DNA from: Brachypodius melanocephalos
Taxonomy: Eukaryota > Chordata > Aves > Passeriformes > Pycnonotidae
Direction: 5' to 3'
Length of the DNA: 64,000 nucleotides
NCBI GenBank assembly: GCA_013398615.1
Contig: VZSR01000055.1
Span: 4,201,721 to 4,265,720 of the forward strand
Made by a program: the position numbers and the translations under genes. The notes beneath the pieces were generated by a model. That model made no database searches. It was not told the origin of the DNA and saw only the letters and a program-made list of their open reading frames with translations. How positions within the stretch are numbered: position 1 is the first letter of the stretch; each line of letters begins with the position of its first letter. Shown piece after piece: positions 25,001-38,960 of the stretch.

Positions 25001-28000
25001 ACACAGTGTCACTGTGCTAAATGACAAACATCTCTCTTTCCAAATTGTTGGTATTTGGAAAAGAGCAGATTTGTTTTCAATATGTATTTGCACAGAGGAA
25101 GGCCAAAAGTTATGTTTCAGGGGGCCTGGCCAGCTTGGTATTGTTTTGAATTAGGGGTTTTTTTAATGGTATGCAATGCTTTAAAGATACTTTATGTATT
25201 GTACATGCTTAAGCTTTCAATGTTATGAAGATGTAACATAATAAAAAACCCCAAGTCCCAAACCATCTTTAAGTGATATAGCATTATAATATATATATAT
25301 ATAAATATATATATATAAAATATAAACATACATGGGCAATAAAATCCCTTCCCAGTTAGCCTAATTTTGATGATTAAGAGACTGGAGCAAATCTTCACAC
25401 GAGTGTTTGATAAATGGATTCATCTCAATTCAAAGGCTGGCTGTGGTTAAGGATATTTTAGAGATGCTGGTGAAAGTTTGGAGGCTACATATTTAATTAC
25501 AAGGTATCATTATTTTCTAAAAAAGGCAAAATTTCACTATTGACTCAGAAAACTCAATCCTAATACTTATGCCCTAAATTAAACACTTGTTACTAAATTA
25601 TGCTAGCTATGGTTTGTCCTTTTTTTTGTTTGTTTGTTTAAAGTCCATTAAACTGATGTCACCACAATTTCTGGGTTGTCCCATTTTCCAACAGACCAAC
25701 TGTCAGTTCCTGTTCCTGGACACGGTTACAAATGCAGCCCAGAATGTGGGGAAGGGAATGCAGAACAGATTGAACACCGAGGGGAATCTGAGCAAGGCAG
25801 CTAGCAGAGATGAAAATCCTGCAAGCCTGCTGACAGACTGGAAGGGAGGAGAAGGGAGCCAAAGGAACTGGAAAATGCAGCCAGAAAACTTGTGAGACAG
25901 CAGGTACAAAAATGCCAGACTCACAACAATTTGGAAATAATAGTTATTTCTAAAAGGCAGCACAGTTCAAAAATGCATGATCATAGAGAATGATCTACAG
26001 ATATTTATATTAGATACCATTACTGCTATTAACAAGCCCCCAACTAATTAAACAAATACTCTCTGCCTTTAATACAGTATTTTAATTAAGCTGTAAATAG
26101 TCATGATTACCTAAAACATTGTGAATTTTCGGCTGGAAAATGGATTTCATTATCTGTCTACAAAGAAAACCAGAGTAGAAATGTGGCATGTGTCCATCAC
26201 TCCTTTATTCTTGACTAATTCCAGGATTCACACAGCAACATTTCTTTAGTACTTTGGTGTAGTGTTATTTTTTCTTCCCGTTAGCTGAAAGCTGCCAACT
26301 CTTTAACAAGGTATGATATCAGATGTATGAAATATACTGTCCCATCGATTGGAGACTAATTTCCTTGTGTTTGGAGATGAGATAAATGCACAGTATTTCT
26401 ACAAGGGAGAACAAGACACCCTTCCTAATTCTCAAATTAAAATCAGATTCCAAGGAAAGAAAATATTCTTATGTCAGTTGTCTATAGGGTGCTTAAAATT
26501 AGACTGAGCTTCCTTTTTAGAAGATATGTTAATAGATCAACTCACTTAAGAAGGAAATTCTTGGTATTTAATTTTATTTAAAAATTGTATGGATACGGAA
26601 ATGAATTTTCAGCGACAACTTTTTATTGAATTCCCTTGTCCTTAAAATGTCTGCCCTTCTAGCTGCACACTAAGCAACATCTGAGTGCCAGTTGTAAAAT
26701 GCTGCAGATTTCTTGACAAAATGTTCTTTGTGAAGCCCCCATCCAGGGTGAATGGAGAGTGGGATCTGTGCATGCAGACTGTAAAAATTAAGTGCACTAG
26801 GAGAGGCATGCCCGAAACTAAAGATACTGATATTTAATATAAATATCTCCCCTGTTATAGTGTGCTTCCCTCTCTGACAGAAAGTGCAGTAAGTAAAAAA
26901 AGTGATAAAATTTAGTTCCCTGTTTTCTTTAATAAGTGAAAAAAGAGCTGGGGAATTCATGATTGGTAAGAACTTTACCTTTGCCTTTAATTTAAGGTCT
27001 CGAAATGTACTTAACTCATTAAAAGGATTTTAAAAAATCCTGAGATTAAGAAAGTTGCTGCCTCAAATATCATGTCAGTCAGCACTGGCTGTGGCATTAC
27101 TTTTGACAAACCAAGATTCTGAATAAAAGTTTTCTTCTTCTAATGTCACATTCCCAAGGGTAATGAAAGTAATCACAAACTGTATCACACAAAGCTATGG
27201 GCTTTACAGGGCTGTGTTTCCCTTTCAAGATGAACCACACAGGATCTAAAAATTGTTGAATTGCCTTTAAAGGAGTCCAGGTGGGATGTAATTGATGCAG
27301 ATTTTTTTGCAGTGCTGTTCAACACTTTTTACAGGTTGTATGTCTAAGTATGATTTCTAAAATGTAAACAGCTTTGATGTATCAGTGCAAACAGAAAAAG
27401 ATCAAAAAGGAGAATTAAATATTCAACTTCTGTAATGAATTGAAATTTCAAGAAATCAAAACACAGGGAAAAGTCAAAAAATCTACCCAAAGTAAATGAA
27501 AACTGTATAAAACACCCTCAGAAATGCAGAGAAAATATTTTCACTAGTCTCCAGAAATATTTGTGGTGTCTTTGATATCCTCAACCTTATTCTTAGATCA
27601 CAAGTTAAAAGCTAATCCATTTTCTCTTCACTAAAATCACAGAAAAAAGTATTTTGCTTCTTAACATGTGATTTAACACTTACTGCACTTTTCTTTGAAA
27701 ATATTTCAGTTCTACATAGCAACTACAACAGTTGTATTTGAAATTACAGCTCCAAAAAAGGAATTAGCAAAGTAATTTCAAATGCAAAAACTTGTTTTAG
27801 CTAAAATTTAGAAGCTTTCCAAAAGCATCCCCTACTTGATTTTCAATATCAAAACTTAATAACATACTTTTCCCTAATTTTACAAGAACCCAAATGATAA
27901 AATCCATTTAGGATTAGTCAGCACATGTAATTAAATATTTTGAACCTGTGTACAATTTATGTATCAGTAAGATGTAGGTTAAAAGTTGCACACAATTATA

Positions 28001-30963
28001 AAATTTCATTGAAATATTCACTGAACATTAAAGTGCTAGGAGATTTTGGATTACAGTTCATATAAATATTCAACCATTCTTGTACTGCTCTCAAAAAACT
28101 GTCCATTCTCAGTTTTGATCCCTGTTGTGAAACTTTCCATTATTGGTGACAAGTGAACTAAGGCAAGCAAAGCAAGGTTGTTTTATTTTACTTGCTCCCA
28201 TCACATCACATCACATAGCTGCTTTACTTTGTGACAAGAAAATACAAACAGGGATATTGAAAAGAAAGAAAAAACACCTTTTTTCAGTGGAACAGTTGAA
28301 GAGAACATTTTTCTGGGGCTGCAAGCCAAATAAGCTTTCTAGGCCTCCATTGTCTCTGTAAAATAATGCAGTTGACCATAACCATGCATTTAAGCTACTG
28401 CTGTTATTCTGTTTTTGTCATTTTGTCAACCAAAAGACCAATACATTACCCTTAGTAAGTGTTCCTGGGCCTAAATTTGTCTTCACTGAAGAAGTTCTGT
28501 TATTTTTCTAACTAACCTAAACCTTGGCCATAAAACACGTGATGAGCATTTTAAAGAGCCCTGCTATATACAACTACTACTCAAAACTGCAGAAATATGA
28601 TAGCAGGGAAAAACTTGCCTCAACTCTCTACAAAGATTCAAGCTTTACTCTTACACAAAATTCATCTCATTGCTTGTGATCAATTTGATATCCCTTTATT
28701 TTATTGTATATTCATAACTTTAAACTACATGCTGGAAGTGACAGTACTCCAAGGGAGTCTAGAGACATAAAATTTAATAATCACAGATTATAAATGATTC
28801 TCTAGCTCAGGCAACCAGGTTGTAGATTCAGGATGATTCCCATGAGGAGGGGATATTCAGATCAAAGTCACTGCAGTAACTCCTAGCTGTTATCCTGGCT
28901 CTTCTGCAGCAGTCAAAGCAGAAAATCCTTCAAAGTTATAAGCAGTCTTCAGTATATAAAACAAAAAAATTATGAAGAACAAAAGATTTTCCCACAGGAA
29001 ATTTCCTGCACTGACCCAAGTGGGGGGAAAAGAAAACCTGATTGCTTTCATCTACATCAAGCACTGATTGCATACCATGAGTAAATCAGCAAGACTGGAG
29101 ATAAAGTCAAATTTCTCATGGCACTGCTAGCTGAAATACATTACAGAGAATTAGATTTTTTACTGAGGTGGTTTGCTGCATGTTTGTCTTAACATACTAC
29201 TATCCATCCCACAAATGACTAAAGATGTACAGTATTCTGCAGGTGAAGAACTTTTCCATTGCATTTTCCTTTTTTTTTCTTTTTTTTCCTCTTCAAGAAG
29301 TGAATAAAATTTTATAGAAGCTCAGCTTTCTTTTCCAGTTGTTTTTGATGTGTTTTATTTTTAGAAGCAAAGGGAAAAACGCCACAGCAAAAGAGCCTCG
29401 GAAATTTAAAGCTGAGGTAAGGCACTGAAGGGACAAATTCAAACACTGGGTTTTACTGAGCAGCACAAAGAGTGAAGTAAATTCCAGAATGAGCTGAAAG
29501 CTCAGAATAGGTAATTGTGCAACTCAAGTGGGCCAGACCTAAGCACATACAATCCTGTGGATCTGTATGCACATCTCATGTTCATATATAGTCATGACTG
29601 GATGTATAAAACTCAAGTGGCTGCACATTGTAGAAATAACCAGCTTTTGAGCTGACAGCTCATAAGTACAGCTGCTGAAAAATACAGCTCCTGCTACATT
29701 CCATTGTGGAGAACTGAAATACTGGAAAAACAGCACGTGTTTTTGGAAGGAGTCTCTTCAGAATCCTGCTCCCAAGGCTGTGTCCATGCCAGTGCAGTGC
29801 CAGGGCTGGGCACTGGCTCACAGCTGCTTTTTTTCCCTAAATGCTTACACCTATGATTAATCCTGACACAGGATGGATACACAAAACCAGTTCCTTACAA
29901 AATTTAAGCATTAAATTTTCTTTTCAAATTAATTTCTTTTTTAATTTTAAGCTTCACTTCAAAAGAAATTCCTATACCTTTAAAAATCGACACGTTTAAG
30001 TGTTTTTGTAAGGTAAAGTTTCAAGCACTTCCACTACGCAAGTAAATAAAAATTTTAAAAGATTGCCAAAGAAAGAACCACATTAGTTTCTGGATTTACA
30101 GACTAAAACCTGCTCATCCCCTAGTCAGAGACTCAGGTAAGAATGAGTATTTAAAACAGCTTTGTGGAGACACTCATCTTCAGAGCCAGGGCACAGATCC
30201 TGGTTTATTTAATAGCTCAGACATAATTTTATTAGCTGTGCATGAAGTGCCTGTTTTGCATTTACACGTAGACATCTTATTTGCTTTTAAGTGGTTTGGA
30301 AGTATTAATTTGTGCTGGCCGCACAATGCAATTTGGCACAAAGACCTCAGAGAGCTTTTGCTCCCGGGACTGGTATACTCGCAGGAGCAAGGCTGTGCAG
30401 AAACACAAGCAGACTTTCTGATGGTACTCAGGTCTAGGGTTTTTTTCTCCTTAGATGACAAATTCTGCCCTTACAGACTGCCTGTTGATGTGAGTTTGGT
30501 GCTGCACTGAATAGGCTACACACCACCTGTGGCTCAGGTGATGGCTTTGTTGGATTTTGTCAAAAATCTCCACGGTTTTGCTCCAATGGGGTGTGTAAAG
30601 AGTCCCCCAAGACCTTCACCTACAGGTGAAGCTCATGGTCCTGTTCATTGCCATAAATCAAATACTGCACTACACAGACTAGCACTGTTAGCAGTTATGG
30701 CCAATTCCTACACCTGATTTTATCCAGAGGAATTCTAACATTTGAGCTCCCCTGAGGGAAAGAACAAACCACATGGCATTTCATTATGTCTCTTCAGTTT
30801 TCCTTAAAGATGCAAAGCTCAGTATGGGCAGTGGGTCTTCTATCAGCAGGGCAGAAAGCCCGAAGGCAAATGTCTTTGGACAGTGAGAGCAGAGGGAAAG
30901 AAACTGAAACAAGAACAGCAAAAGCAAGACAAATCTTGATGCAACCACAGGGGCAGTGAAAGC
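22017..30963. other. Long non-coding stretch, inferred EPHA6 intron 2
   Basis: About 9 kb of AT-rich sequence with one AT microsatellite (25282-25328) and short poly-T runs. The open frames are all about 100 codons or fewer and unrecognised. A perfect short hairpin (8-bp arms, 2-nt spacer) lies at about 30615-30632. No genes are supported. Confidence 0.55.
25282..25328 (+). repeat. (TA)n microsatellite
   Basis: Alternating AT/TA units with a few AAA interruptions. Confidence 0.85.
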
Positions 30964-31195
30964 AATTGCCCTTAGTTATTTGTCATGGAATGAAAAGCTA
31001 AAGCTAATCCCCTTAGCTTTCCCACGTGGAAGTGGAATCCAAAACTAATCCTTTTACAGTAGCTATACCACATGAAATGGGGTGTTTAAACAAATCCCTT
31101 TAATCATCATGGCAAGAATCAGGGAGCTAAAGTCAATCCCCTTAGTAGCCTACATGAAAAAGGGAACCAAACAATCTCCTTAGTTATGCTACTGT
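30964..31195 (+). repeat. Degenerate minisatellite, period about 42 bp, about six units
   Basis: A motif close to AATCCCCTTAG recurs at about 30964, 31006, 31047, 31093, 31135 and 31173, with spacings of roughly 41, 41, 46, 42 and 38 bp. A second conserved block in each unit resembles CATGGAA...GGGA..CTAAAAC. The units are diverged (roughly 60-75% alike by eye), so the array is old. It lies in the inferred intron 2 and I know of no named repeat that matches. Confidence 0.8.
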
Positions 31196-34100
31196 TAATA
31201 ATGAACTCTATCAAGCCTTTAAGTATTTTGATATAAAATTATTAGTAGCATTCTTCTGACAGGCTAAGAACCAACAGGACGATGCAGTAACACCTATGGT
31301 ATAACATTTCTATCCAATTTTTATGGCATAAAAGTTCTGTTCCTTACCACTTCATGACCTATTGGCCATAGGCATAATGCAAGAGTATCCATGTATCCAT
31401 CAGCTGAGGGGGAAAACAAAGTGTTGGAGTTCTTCCTTAAGAAAATGCAGAAATTTGGATTATTCCTCATAGCATGGAAAGCTGATGAGAAGTACTAACA
31501 GACATGGAGAGAAATCACTGAACAAGGCCATATTGAACATATCATCACATTATTCAGCTCTTGTGTCTGCTAACTTAAAACTTTTTTTTTTCTTTTTTAA
31601 ACTTCCTCTACAATATGCCCAGCTTTTAACACTACCAGGAAATACAAAAGAAACATTTATCCGACTTCTTACAAGACAAAACAAAAGGTCAGGTAGAACA
31701 CCTGAGCTCCTCAAATGCTGGTCTACATCTCAACAGCATTTGTGATCTTTCACTTTATTTCTGCAAGTCATGTATTATGTTTTAAACTCCTAGGACAGGA
31801 TTCTTTTGATTAAATACAATAGCAGAGGATTATCCTCTTGAATCTAAAATACTGTTATAAATTATTATTAATAAATACATGGATTTTATATTGGGTTCAT
31901 TTCTATTTTGTTCTCCATGGAATTATGATCATTAAAAATAATTATGTTTCCTTATTTGCAGTGAACAGACATTTATACAAACTATCTATTTTCCACTTTT
32001 TGAAGTAGATTGGTAGGATTATGTGAAGAGTATCCAGTAATGCTGGGATTGCTTACATAAATACTTAATTCATGTGGTAAAGGCATCTGTACCCACCTGG
32101 ATCCCTTTGTAGGATATTAAATTGTGTGAAAATCACTGTCTGAAGTATATCTTCTTAAACCTGAAGTTTACAATTCTCTGTATTTCAGACTAGCAATTTC
32201 TGCATGCTTTATTTAGTTAACTGTTCTTCAGAGAAAGCTTTTCAAGCTCAAATGTTGTACCTGAGGTTTGGACATCTACTGGCAGAGAGGGCAAAGCAGA
32301 GGAGAATTTCTTCAACAACCACAATTTCAGTCCAGCTGGAGCATTTTTTTTCCTCACTTGGTGAGAATTCCAGTGGAGCAGAAAAACTGTTTGGATACTG
32401 TACTTCTATCCTGGCAATGGTTAAAACTCCTGGTACCCACAAACATCCTATAATCCTATCATTTAAAACACCATCAGAACATAAATGATTTACTGCAATT
32501 TGCAAAAGGGACTCTGTGTGCCTATGTAAAAGAGGCTTAGAGAATGCTTTGAGCCTGATAATCTGGTTACTTGTCTGTAATTTTAAAAATTCATTCCACG
32601 TATTTAAACATCTGTAAAAGGTTCAAAAGTAAAGTTGTCATGGTTTGGGTTTTTTTTTTTCAGCTTTCTTTTCTGTTAAGTCTAAGTAAAGGCTTCCAAT
32701 ATAAGGTCAGGATACTGTGAGTCCTTAAGAATATATTAATTCTTTTGTTTTTCATTATACATAGGAGAACCACATTCAGAATATAAATTATTTCTGGCAC
32801 TAAAAATGATAAAAAGAAAGCAGCAGTTTGGTTAGAGTTTCCCTAAATTACTGAACACAGCATCTGAATAAAAAGCAGCAACTGGTCCTGAGACAGTGAA
32901 GCATCTGCTGCTGAGGCCAATTTTACCTTTCCTCTTGGGAAAAGAAAAAAAAAAAAAAAAGTGGCTTTGGAACAATTCAGAGAAATTTCTTTTCAGAATA
33001 CCTAGATATTTATCACCTACTTTAGCATTTATGAGACCATTTCCTAAGCACACAGGAATTTCAAAGGGTATTTCCCAAGAGTTCAGTGCAGCGGTTCTGA
33101 AGTCTCTGAAAATACAATGGTTCAGATAAAGAGGTGTTCAGTATGCACCTGGTATTTCCATAAATATTACTCTTCTTCCACTTTATTTTGTTCTGGCTTT
33201 TCCTTGATTTTTTACTGAGGGCAACACTCAGTGAAAGTCATTCTTTCTTGCTCCAGGTGTCTGCATAGTGAAGGCTAAATGATAACAGAAATATTATATT
33301 TAATTTAGAATATACATGAGTGATTTTTTTGAATTTCAGAATATTTGCATGACAGAAACCATAAAATTCTGGAGCCCAACACTGATGAAAAGAAACCCAA
33401 CAGAACTTAAGTCAACCATTCTTCCTCCTTCTACCCACTGTGTTTTTCTTCTCAAAACACAATTCTTTCTCTACCAAAAAAAAAAAGAGAAAAAAAAGGC
33501 AAAAAAAGGCAAGAATGTGTTAATTTTCACTAAATTATACTTTCTTTCTTTTTTTCCTTACTGCCCTTTTTGGTAAGCCAAAATATTGTACACTTGTGAA
33601 TGCAAGAGATGAATGTGCAGCCTACACAGACTTAAAAACTAGTTTTCGTGCACTGACTGCATCGATGTGTAACCCATGCACAGTACTCTTATTTATTTAA
33701 ATATCCAAACAGTCTTTAAAAAACAGAAACAAAAAACCCAAAAAAACCCCAGAATTAGCATTCATTCTGTGGGGTGCACAACTAAAAAACTCAAATGTTT
33801 ACTGTGCTTCACCAGTTAGAATGGTTCTCACACCTAAAATGAGAAAATTAATAGAGAATAAAAATACTGCTACTCTTTGCCCTCTTTTGCTATATATTAT
33901 ACAATATACATTGAAAAATAATCAATATGCACAATAAATTTTGCCTTTACGAGGAGCATGTATGTACAAAACACTATTTAAATTAAACAGGAATGGAAAA
34001 TTAATGCAAAAAATACACGCAACATTACTATCATCAGGTTCAGATTTACCACACAATACGCTAAAAATACAATAAATTGCATTTGGTTGAGCAGTTCAGA

Positions 34101-34223
34101 GACTGCTTCTAATGCTGTACTATTTACAGATTATATATGAGCTGTAAGTATATGGCTGTTCTGTACTGGAGCATACAAAACTGTTTAGAAACCTCCTCTA
34201 TTACATCTGCTTCCCTAGAAGTG
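31196..34223. other. Non-coding DNA, nothing recognised
   Basis: AT-rich sequence with poly-A or A-rich patches near 32943 and 33476, and a short A/C patch at 33716-33752. No genes or mobile elements are supported. Confidence 0.55.
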
Positions 34224-34325
34224 GTTTGCAGGTTTGTATTTGGTTTTTGTTCATTTGGGGGTTTTTCTTTGTTTGTTTGTTTATTTTCCTGGGAGGTTGG
34301 GGGGATTTTTTGTTTTGTTTTTAAT
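34224..34325 (+). repeat. T/G-rich low-complexity tract
   Basis: T and G runs including G5, (GTTT)n, GGGAGGTTGGGGGG and TTTTTTGTTTTG. Several G runs of three or more lie within about 60 bp on the plus strand, so quadruplex formation is conceivable. It resembles, in reverse complement, the A/C tracts at 42.4 and 63.6 kb. Confidence 0.75.
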
Positions 34326-35437
34326 TTAGGACGTCACTATTTAAGCTAGAAATGGTTTAGATCTGTGACTGCACAGTGGCAAGCACCAGTGAGCCCAAAA
34401 TCTTGTTTTCAGTATCGAAGTAAGAACATGACCATGTGTTTAGTCCAGCCTCTGTGGAACCTACAATTAGATATTCCACACAAAAATAATCAGGATACTG
34501 TGCAAGTGTACGTACAAAAAAACCTGAGGATGACAAATGCTATCTCATTACAGTGCCTAGCAAATTTTGTGAATTTACCTATTTCTGATGGACCATGCTC
34601 CATAACCCTGCACCCATCCGCCAGCCTCTCGAATTTCCAGCACAGCCACAGCTAATTCTGTGGCTAATTCTGGGTTTTCCAAGAAAATCAAGATTTTTGC
34701 CCTTTTACCAGGAAATCCAGGCAAACTCAAAAGTTTAGACATGCACCAATCTACCTGGACACTGGCATTCTTTGGGACATTCAGTTTTCAAGAAAAGCCT
34801 TCCTGGTCTAAGAGATAATCCTAAAAGAAACATGGAAACTGGCCTCTCACAAGAAGTTACCTCATATGAGCAACTGCAACTCCTTTAAGAAAGCTTTCCT
34901 AGACATTTAACTAGATAATGGATATATCTAATTGCTTAATCTCTGCAGATGGAAATTAATCTCAAAAACCTTACCCCTCGATTTAACCTTTTTCCTCAAA
35001 TAATGACTTGACTGTAGAAAAGGATTCTAAATATGGCACTGCAGAGGATGGTATCTGATTATGCCCAAATTACAGCTCAAATACGTGACTGCCAATATTT
35101 TTTCTTAATGTCATCTCTGTAAATTCCCCATATTGTGTGAAAATCTGATTAGCTTCCTTCCCTTCATCCCTGTTAAATGTTCTGACAGCTAAATCCCTAC
35201 CTTCTATTAAAGATCCTATTAAAACCACAGCACCTGTAACACCTCTGAAATTCTGCTGGTGAGCTTTCACAGATGTAACCACATATCTTTACCACAGCTC
35301 AACTGCTGTAACAGGGGGAAGAATTTAAGACTTCTGGATGCTTATTTTTTTTTCCCCCTCAAAAAAACATCCCCAGTTCTTAGTTAAAACTTTGCTTCTT
35401 GCTACTTCTGCACCATCTCCCCACACAGCTGCAGTTG
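34326..35437. other. Non-coding DNA, nothing recognised
   Basis: Intron-like sequence between the T/G tract and the first CR1 of the 35-39 kb cluster. Open frames are under 100 codons and unrecognised. Confidence 0.55.
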
Positions 35438-36040
35438 CCCAAGGAGGCCAATGGCATCCTGGCCTGGAGCAAGGACAGTGTGGCCAGCAGGAGCAGGGCA
35501 GGGATTGTCCCCCTGTACCTGGCACTGGTGAAGCCACAATTTGAATCCTGTGTGCAGTTTTGGGCTCCTCAGGACAAGAAGGACATTGAGGGGCTGGAAT
35601 GTGTCCGGAGAAGGGAATGGAGCTGGGGAAGGGAATGGAGTGTTCTGAGAAGCCATTGAGGGAGCTGAAGGGGTTCAGCCTGGAGAAAAGGAGGCTCAAG
35701 GAGGGACCTTTTCACACTCTACAACCACCTGCAAGGACGGTGGAGCCAGGCAGGGCTCCTTGTCCAAGGGAACAAATGGCAGGATGGGAGGAAATGGCCT
35801 AAAGTAGCACCAGAGGAGGTTTAGATCGGATATTAGGATTTTTTTTTTTTTTTTTAATGGAAAATGTTACCAAGCATTGGAACAGGCTGTCCAGGGACTC
35901 GGCTGAGTCCTCAGCTCTGGAGATTACAAAGGCAAGTCAATGTGGCACTTATGGACGTGGCCTAGTGATGAACCTGGCAGTGGTAATTTGCAGTCAGACT
36001 CAGTGATCCAAATCATTTCCAACCCAAACAATTCTACGAT
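35438..36040 (+). mobile_element. CR1 LINE, 5'-truncated, about 600 bp with ORF2 C-terminal remnant
   Basis: The longest LINE copy here. It starts in the region encoding the C-terminal part of the CR1 reverse-transcriptase ORF (remnants such as VQFWAPQDKKDIEGLE and FSLEKRRLKE) and runs through the 3' UTR to an ATTCTACGAT end. The frame is broken (at least between about 35659 and 35690), and a run of about 18 T is inserted or expanded at about 35839-35857. It is non-functional and antisense to EPHA6. Confidence 0.93.
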
Positions 36041-37030
36041 TTGTTTGGAAGAAAAGTGAAATACTTCCAGATAGAAGCCTTTTTATGGTATTGCTGTTTT
36101 ACCCTGGTAACTTTCACACAAGTTGAATTTTAATTATGTTTACTGTGTCTGCCTGGGACAGAATTAATTTCTTTCCAGTTGCCCTTTGGTGCTATGTTTA
36201 TACTGCTGACCAAAACAGGGCTGAGAACACACCATTGTTTTATTTAGGAAAGAAGTATTAAGTATATAAACTTCCTTATGTTTATAAATACAGCTCAAAG
36301 ACAGTCTACGTAAAAAAAGGCATAGTTAAAAATATTAAGGATTGTGCAAGAATGTTCCAAGATATATTCCCCCCTTTCTGAGATATAAGTTAAAAGATGA
36401 AGATGGATCCAGCTGCATTAAAAGAAATGTTTCTTTCAAGGAAAACCTCAGTGCCATCTGTGACAAACAGGACCAAGCCATTCGAAACTCTTGTTACCAT
36501 TAACTACAGAAATGTCTCCTAATTGGCTAAGAAGCAGCTAAAAAATAAATTGCTGATTAATGCATCTACAGTATAACAATTATTTTAACAGAGAGGGTAA
36601 TATAAACAGTCTTGTGGGGAAAAAAACATCAGTACTTTGACAAGATGAGTCTCAAAAAAATTCATATCACAAGAAGAACAGTAATACTGTGTATTAGTGA
36701 CAGTTATTTAAAAATAAAATTAAATCCCCTATGGAAAGAAGATATTTTAACCAAAATTATTTCCCTGGATAAATCAATAGGGAAATCATCAATTGACAAG
36801 AAAACTGTTCAAATAATTGTGGACACGAAAGTATCTTCATCACTCACAGAGTGGTCAAATAATTCAGAGGACTTCTGGTAGGTTCTTTACTGCTGAGGCC
36901 ACACATTGTGTCTACACTGACAAGTCAAGGTAGCTTGTACAAGTCTCTTCCACACCTAAATGTCTCACAGCTTTGTGCTGTGAGTCACCCTGCCCTCCTT
37001 TTAAAATGATTTTTGGAGTGGCTCTGCACA
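36041..37030. other. Non-coding spacer between CR1 copies
   Basis: About 1 kb of AT-rich sequence. One plus-strand open frame (36612-36881, 89 codons) has no recognisable domain. Confidence 0.55.
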
Positions 37031-37404
37031 AGGTGGGCTTGTTCAGCCTGGAGAAGGCTGTGGGGGGACTTTACAGCACCTTCCAGTGCCTAAAGGTGGC
37101 CACAAGAGAGCTGGAGAGGGACTTTTCACAAGGGCATGGAGTGATATGATGAGGGCTAATGGCTCTGGACTGAAAGACAGGAGGTTTAGATTGGATATTA
37201 GGGAGAAATTCTTTCCTGTGAGGGTGGTGAGGCACTGGCACAGGTTGCCCAGGAAAGCTGTGGCTGCCCCATCCCTGGAAGTGTTCAAGGACAGACCGGA
37301 TGGTCTGAGGTTGGAGCAATGTGTTCCTGTGGCATCCTGCCCACGGCAGGGAGCTGAAACTGGACAATCTTTGAGCTTCCTTCCAACTCAAACCATTTTA
37401 TGAT
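37031..37404 (+). mobile_element. CR1 LINE 3'-end fragment
   Basis: Starts at 'ttgttcagcctggagaaggc' and includes a remnant of the ORF2 C-terminus (FRLDIREKFFPVRVVRHWHR, then LP.KAVAAPSLEVF). It ends 'cttccaactcaaaccatttt' with a degraded terminal 8-mer. An open frame of 105 codons on the plus strand is this LINE remnant, not a host gene. Confidence 0.93.
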
Positions 37405-38960
37405 CCAATGGCAGGAATTTATCAGGACTGCACAGGCCCTTATGGCAGCAGTCCCCAAACCACAGCTTCTGAGCAAACTTGGCTCACAAAATCGTGTTGC
37501 AATGATTAATGCAATGGGAAATAAGTAACTTTTTTTTTAAAGTTACATTGAAGACAGAAGGAAAAAAATCTCACCAACTGCAGTTGAATAAAGTATGTTT
37601 ATTAGCATTACTGCTAATGTGTAAAGGAAAGTTGTGGATCACTGCATTTCAGCTGGACTTCCAGGTTTTTTCATTTCTTTCCTAGTTCCTAACTCTGCCC
37701 CCAAGGTCAGCAAACTGACTTTGGTTAGAACGCTGAATTTTGCTTCACATGCACTTGAGCATTTGTGACTGCTCACTCGCTCCCATTCACATCCTCTTCT
37801 GAAACACGTGAACTCGTGTCTTCCCATTTTTTATAGCAATCAAAATCCCCTAAACCTCTATTTTGTATTTTCAAGGTTATGGAGTGACAGTTTGGTGAGT
37901 AAAGATCTCCTTTCATAGTGCATGCTTTTTCATAAATCAATCGGTCATTTTGAACTACAGCCCAAAGAACAGAGGAAGTATCAGATGTGTCCATTATTAA
38001 GGCAGAAATTTTAGCCCATGACTAAGAAGCTAAACTGGAACTCAATCAACAAAAGTTGATGCTATTGACCTCAGAGATATCAGTGTTTTATGCTGCATTT
38101 TTTGTAGCTCTAAGCACTAAGTTTATTACCTGTTCAAAATACAAGGAAAAAGAAATTTTATCTACATGCAGATAAAATATATTGGTAAGAAAAAACTGTT
38201 GCATTCTCATGCTTCAGGAAGGATGCACAAATAACTGGGAAGAAAATTTAAAAACAAAATCACATATGACATTCCCAAGACATGGATAACAGAGTTATCT
38301 TTGTAGCTCAATGATGACCAAAACTGCTGAAAGCTTACTAATATTATGTCATGAATCTACTATGAACAAAGACTCTGGGAGTCAAAGGTTAAGGTTCTGC
38401 AAGTTCCAAAAGAACCTGCTGATTTTTTTTTTTATCCCACTTCAGCCTGGCCTGTTGGTTTAAAACCTCCAAGGCATACTCAATATTACCCAAATCCCAA
38501 GCATTATTATTTCAGTCGCTCTTTAATTTAATGAAAACATTCCTTGTGACTGAGTATGCCAGTAAATTAATGACTTCTGCTAATGTCACAGGCTCAAGAA
38601 AACCCATCATCCCATCCTCCTAACAGCAAAAATGTTCAGCAGAGCAGTAATCATATGTCAATGACATTTTTCTTCCACACATAAACACTACATAAACACT
38701 ACATAAACACTTTAAAAAAAGGTTTGATTCAAGTAACACATTAGATTTCAATAGCACCTGAACAAAAATTTCTTTCAAAAAACAGCAATTCAAAACTTGT
38801 CACTCTCCTTCAGGAAACAAGAAAATCCTAATGTGCCTGCCATGGGACAAAACAGATGCTTATCTCTGCAGTGATAATCTCAATCACACCAATGATTGTG
38901 CCATATCCTGGATTATATTAAGACACAAGAGTAACTCAGATTAGGCAGTACTGTGGACAT
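37405..38960. other. Non-coding spacer
   Basis: AT-rich sequence containing a perfect three-copy 11-bp tandem at 38679-38711. Nothing else is recognised. Confidence 0.55.
38679..38711 (+). repeat. 11-bp tandem repeat, three perfect copies
   Basis: Unit ACATAAACACT, three identical copies in a row, so probably a recent slippage expansion. Confidence 0.95.

Noticed and set aside
35402..35699. Overlapping frames on both strands with proline/serine/cysteine-rich proteins
   Set aside because: They are shadows of the CR1 element at 35438-36040, not host genes.
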